DNA from: Petunia secreta
Lineage: Eukaryota > Streptophyta > Magnoliopsida > Solanales > Solanaceae
DNA: 64,000 bases
NCBI GenBank assembly: GCA_029990175.1
Contig: JARKIP010000053.1
Location: 16,634,001 to 16,698,000, forward strand
Direction of reading: 5' to 3'
The position numbers were made by a program, and so were the translations under genes. The notes under the pieces are model-generated. The model saw only the letters and a program-made list of their open reading frames with translations, searched no databases and was not told the DNA's origin. Below are positions 11,005-21,921 of the stretch, one piece after another (positions within the stretch are counted from its first letter, which is position 1; every line of letters starts with the position of its first letter).

Positions 11005-11884
11005 AATAAATTGGACAGATATGCTCCTTTTTTACTACTGTTTGGTGCTATTAACAATACCCCTTCTTCTTTGCCTATGTTTGATACCACTAGTAAAAAC
11101 TATTACTAATGAAGCTAGGTTGTGGAACCAATAAAATTAAGGTGCCAGCAGTAAAAAGTTAAATCCAAGGAAATATCCTAGACTTTGAAGTAGAAAAAAA
11201 TAAATTTAAGGCAAAGTGAAAAGTTTAAAACTTCGAGTCAATAAAGCTTGCTGTCACCGAGGAATATAGAATTTGAAAATTATAATTCCTAGGATATTGA
11301 CCTGAACTTTGAACTTTGAAAAGTTTAAATTCCAAGAAAAATTTTGAATTTTGTCCTGGAGGTATGAAGTTTTCAATTTCAAACTCCAATCTCCAGGGTG
11401 TTGTCCTGAACTTTGAACTTGAAAAAATAAAAAGATCATGAAAAAATATTGGAGCTCAGGAAAAAATATTGGAGTACAGTTCAAAACTCTAAAAATTTTT
11501 TTTTGGATTATATTTTAATATAGTTCAAACTCAAAAAAAATATCGGAGTTCATGAAAAAATGTTGAAGTGCGGTTCAAAACTCTAGTATTTACCTCCAAA
11601 ATCAATAGGAAAAAAATTCTGATAAATTTTCATGAATATAAGTAAGACAGTTCAGGCTCTAGACAAAAAAAGTCAGGGTTCAAGAAAAGCTGAAATATAG
11701 TTCAAAACTCAATTCTTAAGTTTAAACTTGAAAAAAGTAAAAATGCACTTGAAATTTTACAGAGATGGGAGCGACGGGTAGAAAAGTCTTTTAAACATAT
11801 TTTAATGGAAAAGTAGCTATAGTTATTTCATATATTTCTTTGCTGTCAAAGTGGCTAATGAGTATTGATTTACCATTCAAGTTA
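11005..11884. other. AT-rich intergenic DNA with diverged GGAGTTCAAACTC motifs
   Basis: From about 11290 to 11720 there are repeated pieces such as GACCTGAACTTTGAACTTTG, GTCCTGAACTTTGAACTTG and AAAATATTGGAGTTC-like blocks (11448, 11466, 11540). No coding region is visible. The stretch could be a decayed non-autonomous DNA element, but I cannot name it. Confidence 0.5.
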
Positions 11885-12015
11885 AATCTTTTTACACAAA
11901 AGTATAATTTTTAAAAATTAATTACCAAACATAGCAATATTTTATCAAAATTATCTTATATAGAGAAAAAACAAAAGTTAATTACAAACATAGCCAACTT
12001 AGGTTAAAAAATATT
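11885..12015 (+). repeat. MULE left terminal/subterminal region
   Basis: This block is AT-rich and inverted-complementary to 46930-46985. It is cut by LINE copy 2 at 12016. The sequence at 12001-12015 (AGGTTAAAAAATATT) nearly repeats at 28934-28948 (AGGTAAAAGAATATT), as expected for the LINE's target duplication. Confidence 0.7.
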
Positions 12016-12064
12016 AATTGTCAAGATTTGTGACAAAAAAAACCCTCTCTCAAGGCGCAGCAAA

Positions 12065-12268
12065 TTGAACACCATAGGGCCAGCCTCACGCCGTACTCTA
12101 CCAGCGGCCACCCATGGCCACCACCGCCACTGGCCAGCCTTCCACGATGTTGGTCAGCCATTTCCACCCCTCCCCACTCGAAATACTACACCCCAAAACC
12201 CTATGCCACCACAACCCTATGCTAGTCTTGTTAAACTCCAAGCATTAAATGCTCCTATGCAAATCCAC
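12065..12268 (+). pseudogene. LINE copy 2 ORF1, 5' fragment (before G2)
   Basis: This is the proline- and histidine-rich N-terminal part of ORF1, matching copy 1 in reverse at about 8600-8770 (shared CACACCCCAAAACCCTA at DNA level). The frame continues across G2 into 21922. No ATG opens this frame; ATA at 12074-12076 lies where a start might be expected, but that is a guess. It is disrupted by G2. Confidence 0.65.
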
Positions 12269-12930
12269 TGACACGACCTAGAATCCGGTTAGGTCGTGCG
12301 GGCACCCGACATTCTCCCCTAGACCTGTCGGGCGAACCCTTACTAATTTAATTCGGAAAATAAATATAACAATTCATAAATAAGGACAAGACTTAAAACC
12401 AAAACACAGACATACTGATACCTCTAAGCTGTACAAAAGAAATTACAGCTGACTACCCAACATACTAGGTTTAGGGTTATCCAGAGTAGACATCTAAGAG
12501 TACAAAAGAAGACAGATACCTCATGAAGGGAGAAAACTGCAGCTGAAATGATAACCAATAAACTGGTGGCCATCCGGAATAAAAGTTGGCTCACCCTGAC
12601 AGCTGAAGTCGTCTTCGCTCCTTCACAACGTGGCGAACTCAATCCTGGAGCGAACCTGCCGAAACGAAATAGATAGATAAGAAACAAACAACAAACAAGG
12701 GTGAGTCAAAAGGACTCAATAAGTGGGGCAGACTAGCCACCTCAAAGAATAGGATAGCTAGCCAGGCAGAAAAGAAACAAATAAACCAGATTCCTCTTAT
12801 TTAAATTATGAAAAGGCAGAGCCAGATAATAACTAGAAACACGTATGGAATCACAAACTATTCAACAACCAGGAACGTAAGACAGCCAGAACATATAGGT
12901 ATCCCGAACACATCAACAATCAGAAATACA

Positions 12931-13095
12931 TCCTGTTGCGGCATGCAACCCGATCCATACATTCATCCTGTTGAGGCGTGCAACCCGATCCATATATTTA
13001 TACCGCCGCGACGTGCAACCCGGTCCATATATTTATACCGTTGCGACATGCAACCCGGTCCATATATTTATACCGTTGCGGCGCGCAACCCGATC
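12931..13095. repeat. 36-bp tandem repeat in G2 left LTR
   Basis: There are about 4.5 copies of a unit GTGCAACCCGGTCCATATAT plus TTATACCGTTGCGACA. The right LTR has the same array (about 19360-19515). G3 keeps two diverged units (about 39340-39410), and G4 has none that I can see. Confidence 0.85.
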
Positions 13096-13238
13096 TCCGC
13101 AACCTAGAATACGAGCCAAAAATATATAGACAAATGAGCAATGCACATATAAGCAGAACAGTAGTTATGTACCACAAGTCTACACAATAATATGAAATGA
13201 GATAAAATGATGCAAAGGGTCACATGTGCCAAATGAAT

Positions 13239-13558
13239 GGAGCGGAATCCTCCTGCTTCGAGGGAGGAATCCTCCTACCCTCAATATAATGCGATGGAGC
13301 GGAATCCTCCAACTCCGAGGGCGGAATCCTCCTGCCCTAAATATGATGCAATAGAGCGGAATCCTCCTGCTCTGAGGGCGGAATCCTCCTACCCTCAATA
13401 TGATGCAATGGAGCGGAATCCTCCTGCTCTGAGGGCGGAATCCTCCTACCCTCAATATGATGCAATGGAGCGGAATCCTCCTACTCTGAGGGCGGAATCC
13501 TCCTACCCTCAATATGATATGATGGGGCGGAATCCTCCTACCCTCAATATGATGAAAT
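13239..13558. repeat. 57-bp tandem repeat in G2 left LTR (5 full units plus one 35-bp unit)
   Basis: Units start with GGAGCGGAATCCTCCTGCTC and contain a second GGCGGAATCCTCCT 22 bp later. Five full 57-bp units occupy 13239-13523 and a 35-bp unit 13524-13558. 57 is divisible by 3, so 19-residue repeats run open on both strands; these are shadows of the repeat, not genes. Confidence 0.92.
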
Positions 13559-15463
13559 GCATAACCAGAAAACGTAATACATACGAATACGGTATGATGC
13601 AATAATAAACCTTCACCGGCGCGGGACTCTCATCGATGGCTGGGAAGTATATATCAAGTCACAGCCAGAGTACAATGCTCAGATCCTCAATGCAATACCA
13701 ACAACAGGACATATATATAATATACAATGTAAATTCAAAGCTAAGGCATAATGAGTACGCCTATCGGCAGCTACACACGTAAGGAACACGTGGTAGAAAA
13801 TCCACGAGGCCAGATGCCTCCCAAGAAATGGATATAAACACTTACCTCTTCCAAAAGTTAGTACGGCTAATCAACAACCGCTTTATCCTTTGGTTTCCTT
13901 GCCAAACGATCCCACTCTATTCAATAAGCAGAAAAATATATCAATTTAGGTTAAAGGCTTCATTCCTCACATCTTAGGGCAATCCGGTTAGGAACCTGAT
14001 AACCACGCGACCGGACTATGTATCCAATGTCCAGCATCTATGGGGGACTCCAAATCACACATAACATGGTCACAATATAAGTATAAGCATGTATGAGGCA
14101 TAACACATGTGGCAACAATAGATATGGACTCAAAGGAATGAGAAGAAAACTCCGGATAGAATTATAGACACAACGTAGAACTCAGAATTTGTCTAACTCT
14201 TTGAATTTCAATAAAATTTTTGGCAGAGTTTCCCCTGAAAGTGGATGATCCGCAAAACAAAACCAGCACTATACTATACCCGGGAATGGATACCCGGATA
14301 AACTGATAACATAAACATGTTAAATGGATAACAAGATGAGACAACTGGATGACATAACAAATCCGCAGGTAGAATGTCTGGACAGCACTACTGTCTTGAT
14401 TTTCAACCTAATTTCCAAAGTGTAGATCAAAGTTATAGACTTCATAGTCTTCATGAAAGTTTTAGATATAAGTCTTAGGGTTCTGGAGATTCTTAAAGAA
14501 TTTAAATATCAATTTTATACAAGGATTTATGATCAATATACTAACAACTGTCCAAAGATCAAAACAATTTTCCAGATTTTGAAACGTTTTGTCTTGTTGA
14601 TTTGGACGTCTTTAACCTTGGATTTTAGTACCAAATTAAGTATATACAAGGTTTTCTTGATGCCATACAAGTTTCTCACAAGAAAAACTAAGTTTAGAAC
14701 TAAGAAAAGCTTCAAAAGCTAAAAGATACATGCTTGCCAAAAGAAAGGTTTAGTCTTACATACCTTTGATGCTTCTTGCTTCTAAACCTTGTTTCCCTTG
14801 AATTCAATACCTTCTAAAGCTTAAAAAAACTATAATTCAGAATTTGGGTACTTTACTTAGCCATGAAGTAATTCTAAAACTCAAGCTATAGACGAAATTG
14901 AAGGTAGCATAACGTTACCTTAATCGCGTAGAGCGTTTTGACGCAATCCATCTTCAATTTCGAGTTAAGATTGAAGTTCTTCCTTCAAAAACTTGAAAAT
15001 ACCTTCACTATTCATTAGAGCACTGTTTCTATCTTGAATTCTCTGGGAAATGACGAGTTAAGGGATGAGATTCTCTTTTATAATCGAAATATTTCATTTC
15101 TAACCCTCTTTTGCGCTTATGTCCCTTTTTCTAGCTTGACTTCTCATACTCATATCTTTTTATTTATCGGTTGTATGAACAAACCGTCAAAAGTGTTGAA
15201 AACTACACTCCAAGACCTTCAGTTTGGCATATGATATGTCTCCAAAAGACCTCATATAACACACGAAATTAATTACTGAAAAAGCTTCGTTACAAGGCAA
15301 TTCGTTAGTCGGTTTTTCCGCAACTTAAATCCGATTTTTCCAAAACTTTATATTCAACATATAAATATCATATATGGTCATATTATGACTTTAAACTCAC
15401 TTAAATCATTCCTTACATGTCTTCAGAATGGTATACGTCACTTTGGACATACGGGGTGTAACA

Positions 15464-15924
15464 ATCTTCCCCCGTTAGGAACATTCGTCCTTGAATGTTA
15501 AATGAAGTACGTAGAAGCATCAAGCAATGATCTGTTACATACTTGTAGTAGTGAAGAGATGTGAAAGGTCAAATTATTACGGAAGCTAGCCGAAGAACCT
15601 TAAAATTCACTTTCGAAAAAAACACAAAAGTCACAAATAATCATACGAACCTAACGGCGCTTTCGGATTTTGAATCGGAGCTCGTTCACCAAAACCGAGC
15701 TCGAAAATCTCTTTTTTTGTATTTATCGACAATAAAAACTGAAACCTTCTTCCGATGCCTACCAAACGAGGTCTGATTTAACTCAAATTTTAAAGACAAG
15801 TCCCAATAGACCTTACGAATATTTTAAAATTATCGGCACGCCAATCGGAGTCCTATCTTCCGAAACGACTAACCGAGGTCGTTTCATTCTCCTCCACTTA
15901 AACTCTCGTTCGTCCTCGAACGAG
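15464..15924 (-). promoter_or_regulatory. G2 double 3' terminus: old hairpin/PPT and U3 stub, then new hairpin/PPT
   Basis: Reading in element direction, the family hairpin (15905-15924, CTCGTTCG/AGGA/CGAACGAG) and purine tract are followed at 15886 by the LTR start TGAAACGACCTCGG of the G3/G4 type. That U3 runs only about 320 bp (to about 15566) and loses a short piece. Then come about 100 bp with a different hairpin (15480-15499), a second purine tract (GGGGGAAGAT) and the LTR that is actually used, starting TGTTACACCCC at 15463. The second tract must have primed the present LTR. Confidence 0.85.
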
Positions 15925-18900
15925 CCCAAGTCTAAAGAAAAATTCACACGGTTAACAAGAGAACTTGCACGACCTTCATAAACTACTCCAAGAATGGTAT
16001 CTCATGATTCCAGAATAAGAATTATAACATGCACACCGAACTCTTGGAGTAAAATATATCTGAATAATATCATAATGCCATTGCCCAGCTTATTCTGGCT
16101 AAGCTGATACTTCCTCGATCACGAGAAGAGAGCTCTACATTTTTGAAACAAAGATACACGGAACTCTGGATGAATTAACATGATTCTGTCGGTGAATCAC
16201 CTCGTTGATATACTTTTTGATATAGAACAAGTCGATGAAATAAAGAATTAGCTTACGCTTCAGCAACGCCTTAGAGATTTAATATTGTGATTCGGTATCA
16301 ATTGGAGGAAGACTCCTCCACTTAGAGCATAAACTCATACAACTAATTTGAGTAGAAATAGTCATCCTCGCACAACCTGCTGGATTAAGGAAGACTTAGC
16401 TGAGTAGAGAACGCGGCTCAGACCTGAGCTACCAAATTACCCTCTCGAGTTGCCAAACAACTGAAAAATTGAGTTCACAATTCCATACCCTTACCATAAG
16501 AACCAGCGCCTGGTAGATCCACTGAGGGGCCAAATGACGCCTCTCATTACCCTTAGTAGCCTTGAAAAACGACAATGTGCTTACCCAGCTACCTTGGCAC
16601 GCACTCTGGCTCAACGCAGGGAACATCACAATAGGTTACTGACCGCCTAAGTTCACCAGTGCTGGACGAAGAAGAAATGGCAACGGACTGAGGATAGAAA
16701 TAATTAGAACTTCATGAAGCCCATCTTCTTATTGCTTGGCTACCAGAGCTAGACTACTTCTGAGTCAGGCTAACCAAAGAATCGCAATTGAAGAAATAGA
16801 CATTAAATGAGCTCTATGGAGCGACATCCATACCAATTTTAACCTCCCAATAAGAAGGAAACTCTGACCATTTACCAGAAAACCCTTTTATAACCCAGAT
16901 AAGCTCATGTGATAACATGGCTGTACTAGCATCTTGAACAAAAGGAAGACACATAAATTGCATATTACTTACTTATCACTTTGCACCGGAAGAAACGATA
17001 ACACTTTATGATGGTGACGAATTAGGATCCCATTATCCTTCCAACATTGAATTCCGACGAGAGAGGTAAACTGACTTGACATAATAACATAATGTGGCAC
17101 AATAAGATGCCAAACAGACAATACCGACACTCACTGTCAAATCTCTCATATTTAAACCAGATAAACTAGTATGGTCTTACAAATGCCAGGAATAAATCAT
17201 ACTAGAAACTCACTCCTCTACCACAATCGATTCTTAATAAAAACAATATCCAAGGAAGCCATAGAAACATGGTAAGATAAACGAAGTTCAGACCGATCAG
17301 AAGAATCAAATCTTACTCACATATAATGAAAAAAGAATTACATGGGTGTACTACATCGGATGCCTTAGCATCCTGCCAGACTAGCTGTTCATAGAAGTTC
17401 CTCTGCAGCTGAGCTGAGCCACTACCCTTATAATAACCTTCTGAAGAACAATTGCCACCACGCTCTCAACCTTTACTGGATGGTGGTATTTCTATAGCTG
17501 ATTGAGATCTAAATAAAATCACTTACGACTGTGCAAGTGCCTGATAACAAGAGGAAGGACGACTGCTACTTGCCGGAGTAAGGGAGAACTCCACCAAAGA
17601 TAACAGGCTCGCGACAATGATAATACCTTTTCAGTGAAAACTGAAGCTGGACATATTGAGAAAAACTGGGTCTGATATTGACGAGCTACTAGCGCATTCT
17701 AAGAATTGCGTGATACAAGCTGAGATAACCTGGAAGGTGATCTCCCAAAATAATTAGAACTCTTACCTCTAAATGAGGTATCATGGTTACCCACTAGGGC
17801 CACGGGATCTCTTGTTCTTCCCGCTCTAACTCTTCCCCCTCTAACTTATGGTATGCCTAATACATCTGAGCAATATTAACAACAACATCAAATGAAGTCT
17901 CAACCTCAATTTTTCAAGCCATATGGGATCTCAAGGAAGGAGAAAGGTCACCAATAAATCTTTGAACATTCTCGAAAGGCTCATGGACTAGTTCTAATGC
18001 ATATTCAGCCATTCTATAGAATTCAATCTCATATTCTGAAACGCCAATAGGTTATCCGACAGGCTACCCTATCCAATCCACTCAAACTGGCAACACTCTT
18101 CATCTCGCTCGCTACTCGAAAGGAACTTTCCACGAATCTAGAAGAAAAACCGAACCAAGTTAACCAATAAAAGATCGGCCCACCAATTCAAGGCTGGACC
18201 CTGAAACTGGAAAGAAGAATAATCGACACCATACCGCTCGATATAATCAAGAGCCTGAAGGATACACTGACATCATTTTACTTTTAAAAAAAAAAACTTA
18301 CACAGGGATTATCTAATGCATTGCTTGGGACTATCGGGATGGTTCAACCAGATAAAATAATACAGCATCTTCGGACACTCGGACCGAGCTATTACTTGGG
18401 CTAGCTAACCAACCAGAATAATTAGTGGCGCAACACATGCTGCCTCTGGAACGTAATTTACTGGAGTAATATTAACAACTAGAATAGGAGCTCTCTTAGA
18501 TCGAACGTCTGACATGATGCAACCTGGTAAGCTGCCTAGTGAATAAGAGGTACTTGCGGTATCTGTGTCGCCACGATTCTCGTAAAAGCAGCATAGAGAG
18601 CCAAGGGAACCATAAGGCCCTATTCCCTTGCCCATCGCGAGCTCGTACAGCTGGGACCTCCGTAACTAGATCGTCAGCACGATTAAAACTCTCAGGGCTT
18701 CGTCAAGGCTAGCCCCAGGCTAGACTGCTTCGTCTTGAACTCATACCATTTGCTGATTTGTCGCACGAGGATTCACAATTACCACGAAGGAATTAACGAA
18801 TAAACAAAAATACTTTTGAATCCTAGACCGACGCACGATCAGAATGAAGGAAGTGAAACTTCCTAAATGCCATCATAGCCCCTCGTAGATAAGTACGGAC

Positions 18901-18964
18901 GTCTACGTACCCATCAATGAGACTCTACTAGACACTGTCTTAGTCTGGATAGACTTTAAATTAG
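15925..18964 (-). pseudogene. G2 internal region: gag remnant and conserved filler
   Basis: The 5' part (about 18200-18960, minus strand) aligns with G3 from 40080 on. About 17600-18130 corresponds to the gag segment that in G4 encodes the capsid-like region, now riddled with stops. About 16100-17600 aligns with G3 41600-42880 but shows no protease, RT, RNase H or integrase motif. No long open frame remains. The element would depend on proteins of an autonomous relative. Confidence 0.75.
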
Positions 18965-18978
18965 GCTCTGATACTAAC
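18965..18978 (-). other. G2 primer-binding site
   Basis: The minus strand reads GTTAGTATCAGAGC directly after the 5' LTR. TGGTATCAGAGC, complementary to the 3' end of initiator methionine tRNA, is the usual form in this clade; one G-to-A difference is present. Confidence 0.8.
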
Positions 18979-19359
18979 TGACACGACCTATAATCCGGTT
19001 AGGTCATGCGGGCACCCGACATCCTCCCCTAGACCTGTCGCACGAACCCTTACTAATTTAATTCAGAAAATAAATATAATAATTCATAAATAAGGACAAG
19101 ACTTAAAACAAAAACATAGACGTACTGATACCTCTAAGCTGTACAAAAGAAATTACAGCTAGCCAGGGAGAAAAGACAAGCCAGGGAGAAAAGAAATAAA
19201 TAAACCAGATTCCTCTTATTTAAATTATGAAAAGGCAGAGCCAGATAATAACTAGAAACACGTATGGAATCGCAAACTATTCAACAACCAGGAACGTAAG
19301 ACAGCCAGAACATATAGGTATCCCGAACACATCAACAATCAGAATTACATCCTATTGTG

Positions 19360-19515
19360 GTGTAAAACCCGATCCATATATTCATCCTGTTGCGGCGTGC
19401 AACCCGATCCATATATTTATACCGCTACGACGTGCAACCCGGTCCATATATTTATACCGCTGCGACATGCAACCCGGTCCATATATTTATACCGTTGCGG
19501 CGCGCAACCTGATCC
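19360..19515. repeat. 36-bp tandem repeat in G2 right LTR
   Basis: About four units of GTGCAACCCGGTCCATATAT plus TTATACCG(C/T)TGCGACA, matching the array at 12931-13095. Confidence 0.85.
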
Positions 19516-19677
19516 CCGCAACCCTGAATGCGAGCCAGAAATATATAGACAAATAAGCAATGCACATATAAGCAGAACAGTAGTTATGTACCACAAGTCT
19601 ACACAATAGTATGAAATGAGATGAAATGAAATGAGATGAAATGAAATGATACAAAGGGTCACATGTGCCAAATGAAT

Positions 19678-20019
19678 GGAGCGGAATCTTCCTGCTCCGA
19701 GGGCGGAATCCTCCTACCCTCAAAATGATGCAATGGAGCGGAATCCTCCTGCTCCGAGGGCGGAATCCTCCTGCCCTAAATATGATGCAATGGAGCGGAA
19801 TCCTCCTGTTCCGAGGGCGGAATCCTCCTACCCTCAATATGATTCAATGGAGCGAAATCCTCCTGCTCCGAGGGCGGAATCCTCCTACCCTCAATATGAT
19901 GCAATGGAGCGGAATCCTCCTGCTCCGAGGGCAGAATCCTCCTACCCTCAATATGATGCAATGAAGCGGAATCCTCCTGCTCCGAGGGCGGAATCCTCGT
20001 ACCCTTAATATGATGAAAT
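19678..20019. repeat. 57-bp tandem repeat in G2 right LTR (6 full units)
   Basis: Six complete 57-bp units lie at 19678-20019. The left LTR has five plus a 35-bp unit, so the arrays changed length after insertion. Open frames on both strands here (for example 19676-20008) are products of the 3-divisible period. Confidence 0.92.
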
Positions 20020-21921
20020 GCATAACCAGAAAACGTAATACATACGAATACGGTATGATGCAATAATAACCCTTCACCGGCGCGGGACTCTCATCCACGG
20101 CTGTCAAGTACATATCAACTCACAGCCAGAGTACAATGCTCAGATCCTCAATGCAATACCAACAACAGGACATATATATAATATACAATGTAAATTCAAA
20201 GCTAAGGCGTGATGAGTACGCCTATCGGCAGCTACACACGCAAGGAACACGTGGTAGAAAATCCACGAGGCCAGATGCCTCCAAAGAGATGGATATATAT
20301 ACTTACCTCTTCCTAAAATTAGTACAGCTAATCAACAACCGCTTTATCCTTTTATTTCCTTGCCAAACGATCCCACTCTATTCAATAAGCAGAAAAATAT
20401 ATCAATTTAGGATAAAGGCTTCATTCCTCACATCTTCGAGCAATCCGGTAAGGAACCTAATACCCACGCGACCAGACTGTGTGTCCAATGTCCAGCATCT
20501 ATGGGGGACTCCAAATCGCACATAACATAATCACAATATACGTATAAGCATGTATGAGGCATAACACATGTGGAAAAAATAGATATGGACTCAAAGGAAT
20601 GAGAAGAAAACTCTGGATAGAACTATAGACACAACCTAGAACTCAGAATTTGTCAAACTCTTTGAATTTTTATAAAAATTCCGGCAGAGTTTCCCCTGAA
20701 AGTGGATGATCCGCAAAACAGAACCAGCACTATACTATACCCGGGAATGGATACCCGGATAAACTGATAACATAAACATGTTAAACGGATAACAAGATGA
20801 GACAACTGGATGACATAACAAATCCGCAGGTAGAATGTCTGGACAGCACTACTGTCCTGATTTTCAACCTAATTTCCAAAGTGTAGATCAAAGTTAATAG
20901 ACTTCATAGTCTTCATGAAAGTTTTAGATATAAGTCTTAGTGTTCTGGAGATTCTTAAAGAATTTAAATATCAATTTTATACAAGGATTTATGATCAATA
21001 TACTAACAACTGTCCAAAGATCAAAACAATTTTCCAGATTTTGAAACGTTTTGTCTTGTTGATTTGGACGTCTTTAACCTTGGATTTTAGTACCAAATAG
21101 AGTATATACAAGGTTTCCTTGATGCCATACAAGTTTCTCACAAGAAACACTAAGTTTAGAACTAAGAAAAGCTTCAAAAGCTAAAAGATACATGCCTTGC
21201 CAAAAGAAAAGTTTAGTCTTACATATCTTTGATGCTTCTTGCTTCTAAACCTTGTTTCTCTTGAATTCAACACCTTCTAAAGCTTAAAAAAGCTATAATT
21301 CAGAATTTGGATACTTTACTTAGCCATGAAGTAATTCTAAAACTCAAGCTATAGACGAAATTGAAGGTAGCGTAACGTTACCTTAATCGCGCGTTTTGAC
21401 GCAATTCGTCTTCAATTTCGAGTTAGGATTGAAGTTCTTCCTTCAAAAACTTGAAAATACCTTCACTATTCATTAGAGCACTGTTTCTATCTTGAATTCT
21501 CTGGGAAATGACAAGTTAAGGGATGAAATTCTCTTTTATAATCGAAATATTTCATTTCTAACCCTCTTTTGCGCTTATATCTCTTTTTCTAGCCTGACTT
21601 CTGATGCTCATATCTTTTTATCTATATGTTGTATGAACAAACCATCAAAAGTGTTGGAAACTACACTCCAAGACCTTCAATTTTGTATATGATATGTCCC
21701 CAAAAGACCTCATATAACATACAAAATTAATTATTGAAAAACCTTCGTTACAAGGCAATTTGTTAGTCGGTTTTTCCGCAACTTAAATCCGATTTTTCCA
21801 AAGCTTTATATTCAACATATAAACATCATATATGGTCATATTATGACTTTAAAATCACTTAAATAATTCCTAACATATCTTCGGAATGGTATACGTCACT
21901 TTGGACATACGGGGTGTAACA

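Larger units (their letters stand above)
12269..15463 (-). repeat. G2 3' LTR (left), about 3.2 kb
   Basis: On the minus strand it begins TGTTACACCCCGTATGTCC and ends GGTCGTGTCA. 14004-15463 is a U3 unlike that of G3/G4. 12269-14003 is collinear with the R/U5 of G3, including the 57-bp and 36-bp repeats and the terminal GGTGCCCGCAC block. It is about 250 bp longer than the right LTR, mainly because the right one lost about 308 bp. Confidence 0.9.
12269..21921 (-). mobile_element. Ty3/gypsy element G2, non-autonomous, chimeric LTRs
   Basis: Complete on the minus strand: 5' LTR 18979-21921, primer-binding site 18965-18978, internal region 15464-18978, 3' LTR 12269-15463. It lies inside ORF1 of LINE copy 2. 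Expected 5-bp target duplications do not match (TCCAC left, CCCTA right), although copy 1 confirms the empty site. The internal 3.5 kb matches G3's internal region over most of its length and keeps only a gag remnant, with no RT or integrase seen. The 3' end holds two successive termini (see 15464-15924). Both LTRs join a foreign U3 to the R/U5 shared with G3. Confidence 0.9.
18979..21921 (-). repeat. G2 5' LTR (right), about 2.94 kb
   Basis: It has the same hybrid build as the left LTR: foreign U3 at 20464-21921, family R/U5 at 18979-20463. Between about 19161 and 19163 it lacks about 308 bp present in the left LTR (12451-12758). The join has the short shared word AGCT and a small duplication of GCCAGGGAGAAAAGA. 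Confidence 0.9.

Noticed and set aside
12808..13190. Possible Cys/Tyr-rich small proteins from the 36-bp repeat (also 19227-19609)
   Set aside because: Again a multiple-of-three tandem repeat inside an LTR; frames overlap and no gene structure is visible.
13180..13605. Long open frames on both strands encoding 19-residue Pro/Arg or His-Ile-Glu-Gly repeats (also at 19665-20063, 54589-54924 and 62008-62349)
   Set aside because: They are produced by the 57-bp LTR repeat, whose period is divisible by three. The same DNA is open in several frames and shows no start context or known domain.
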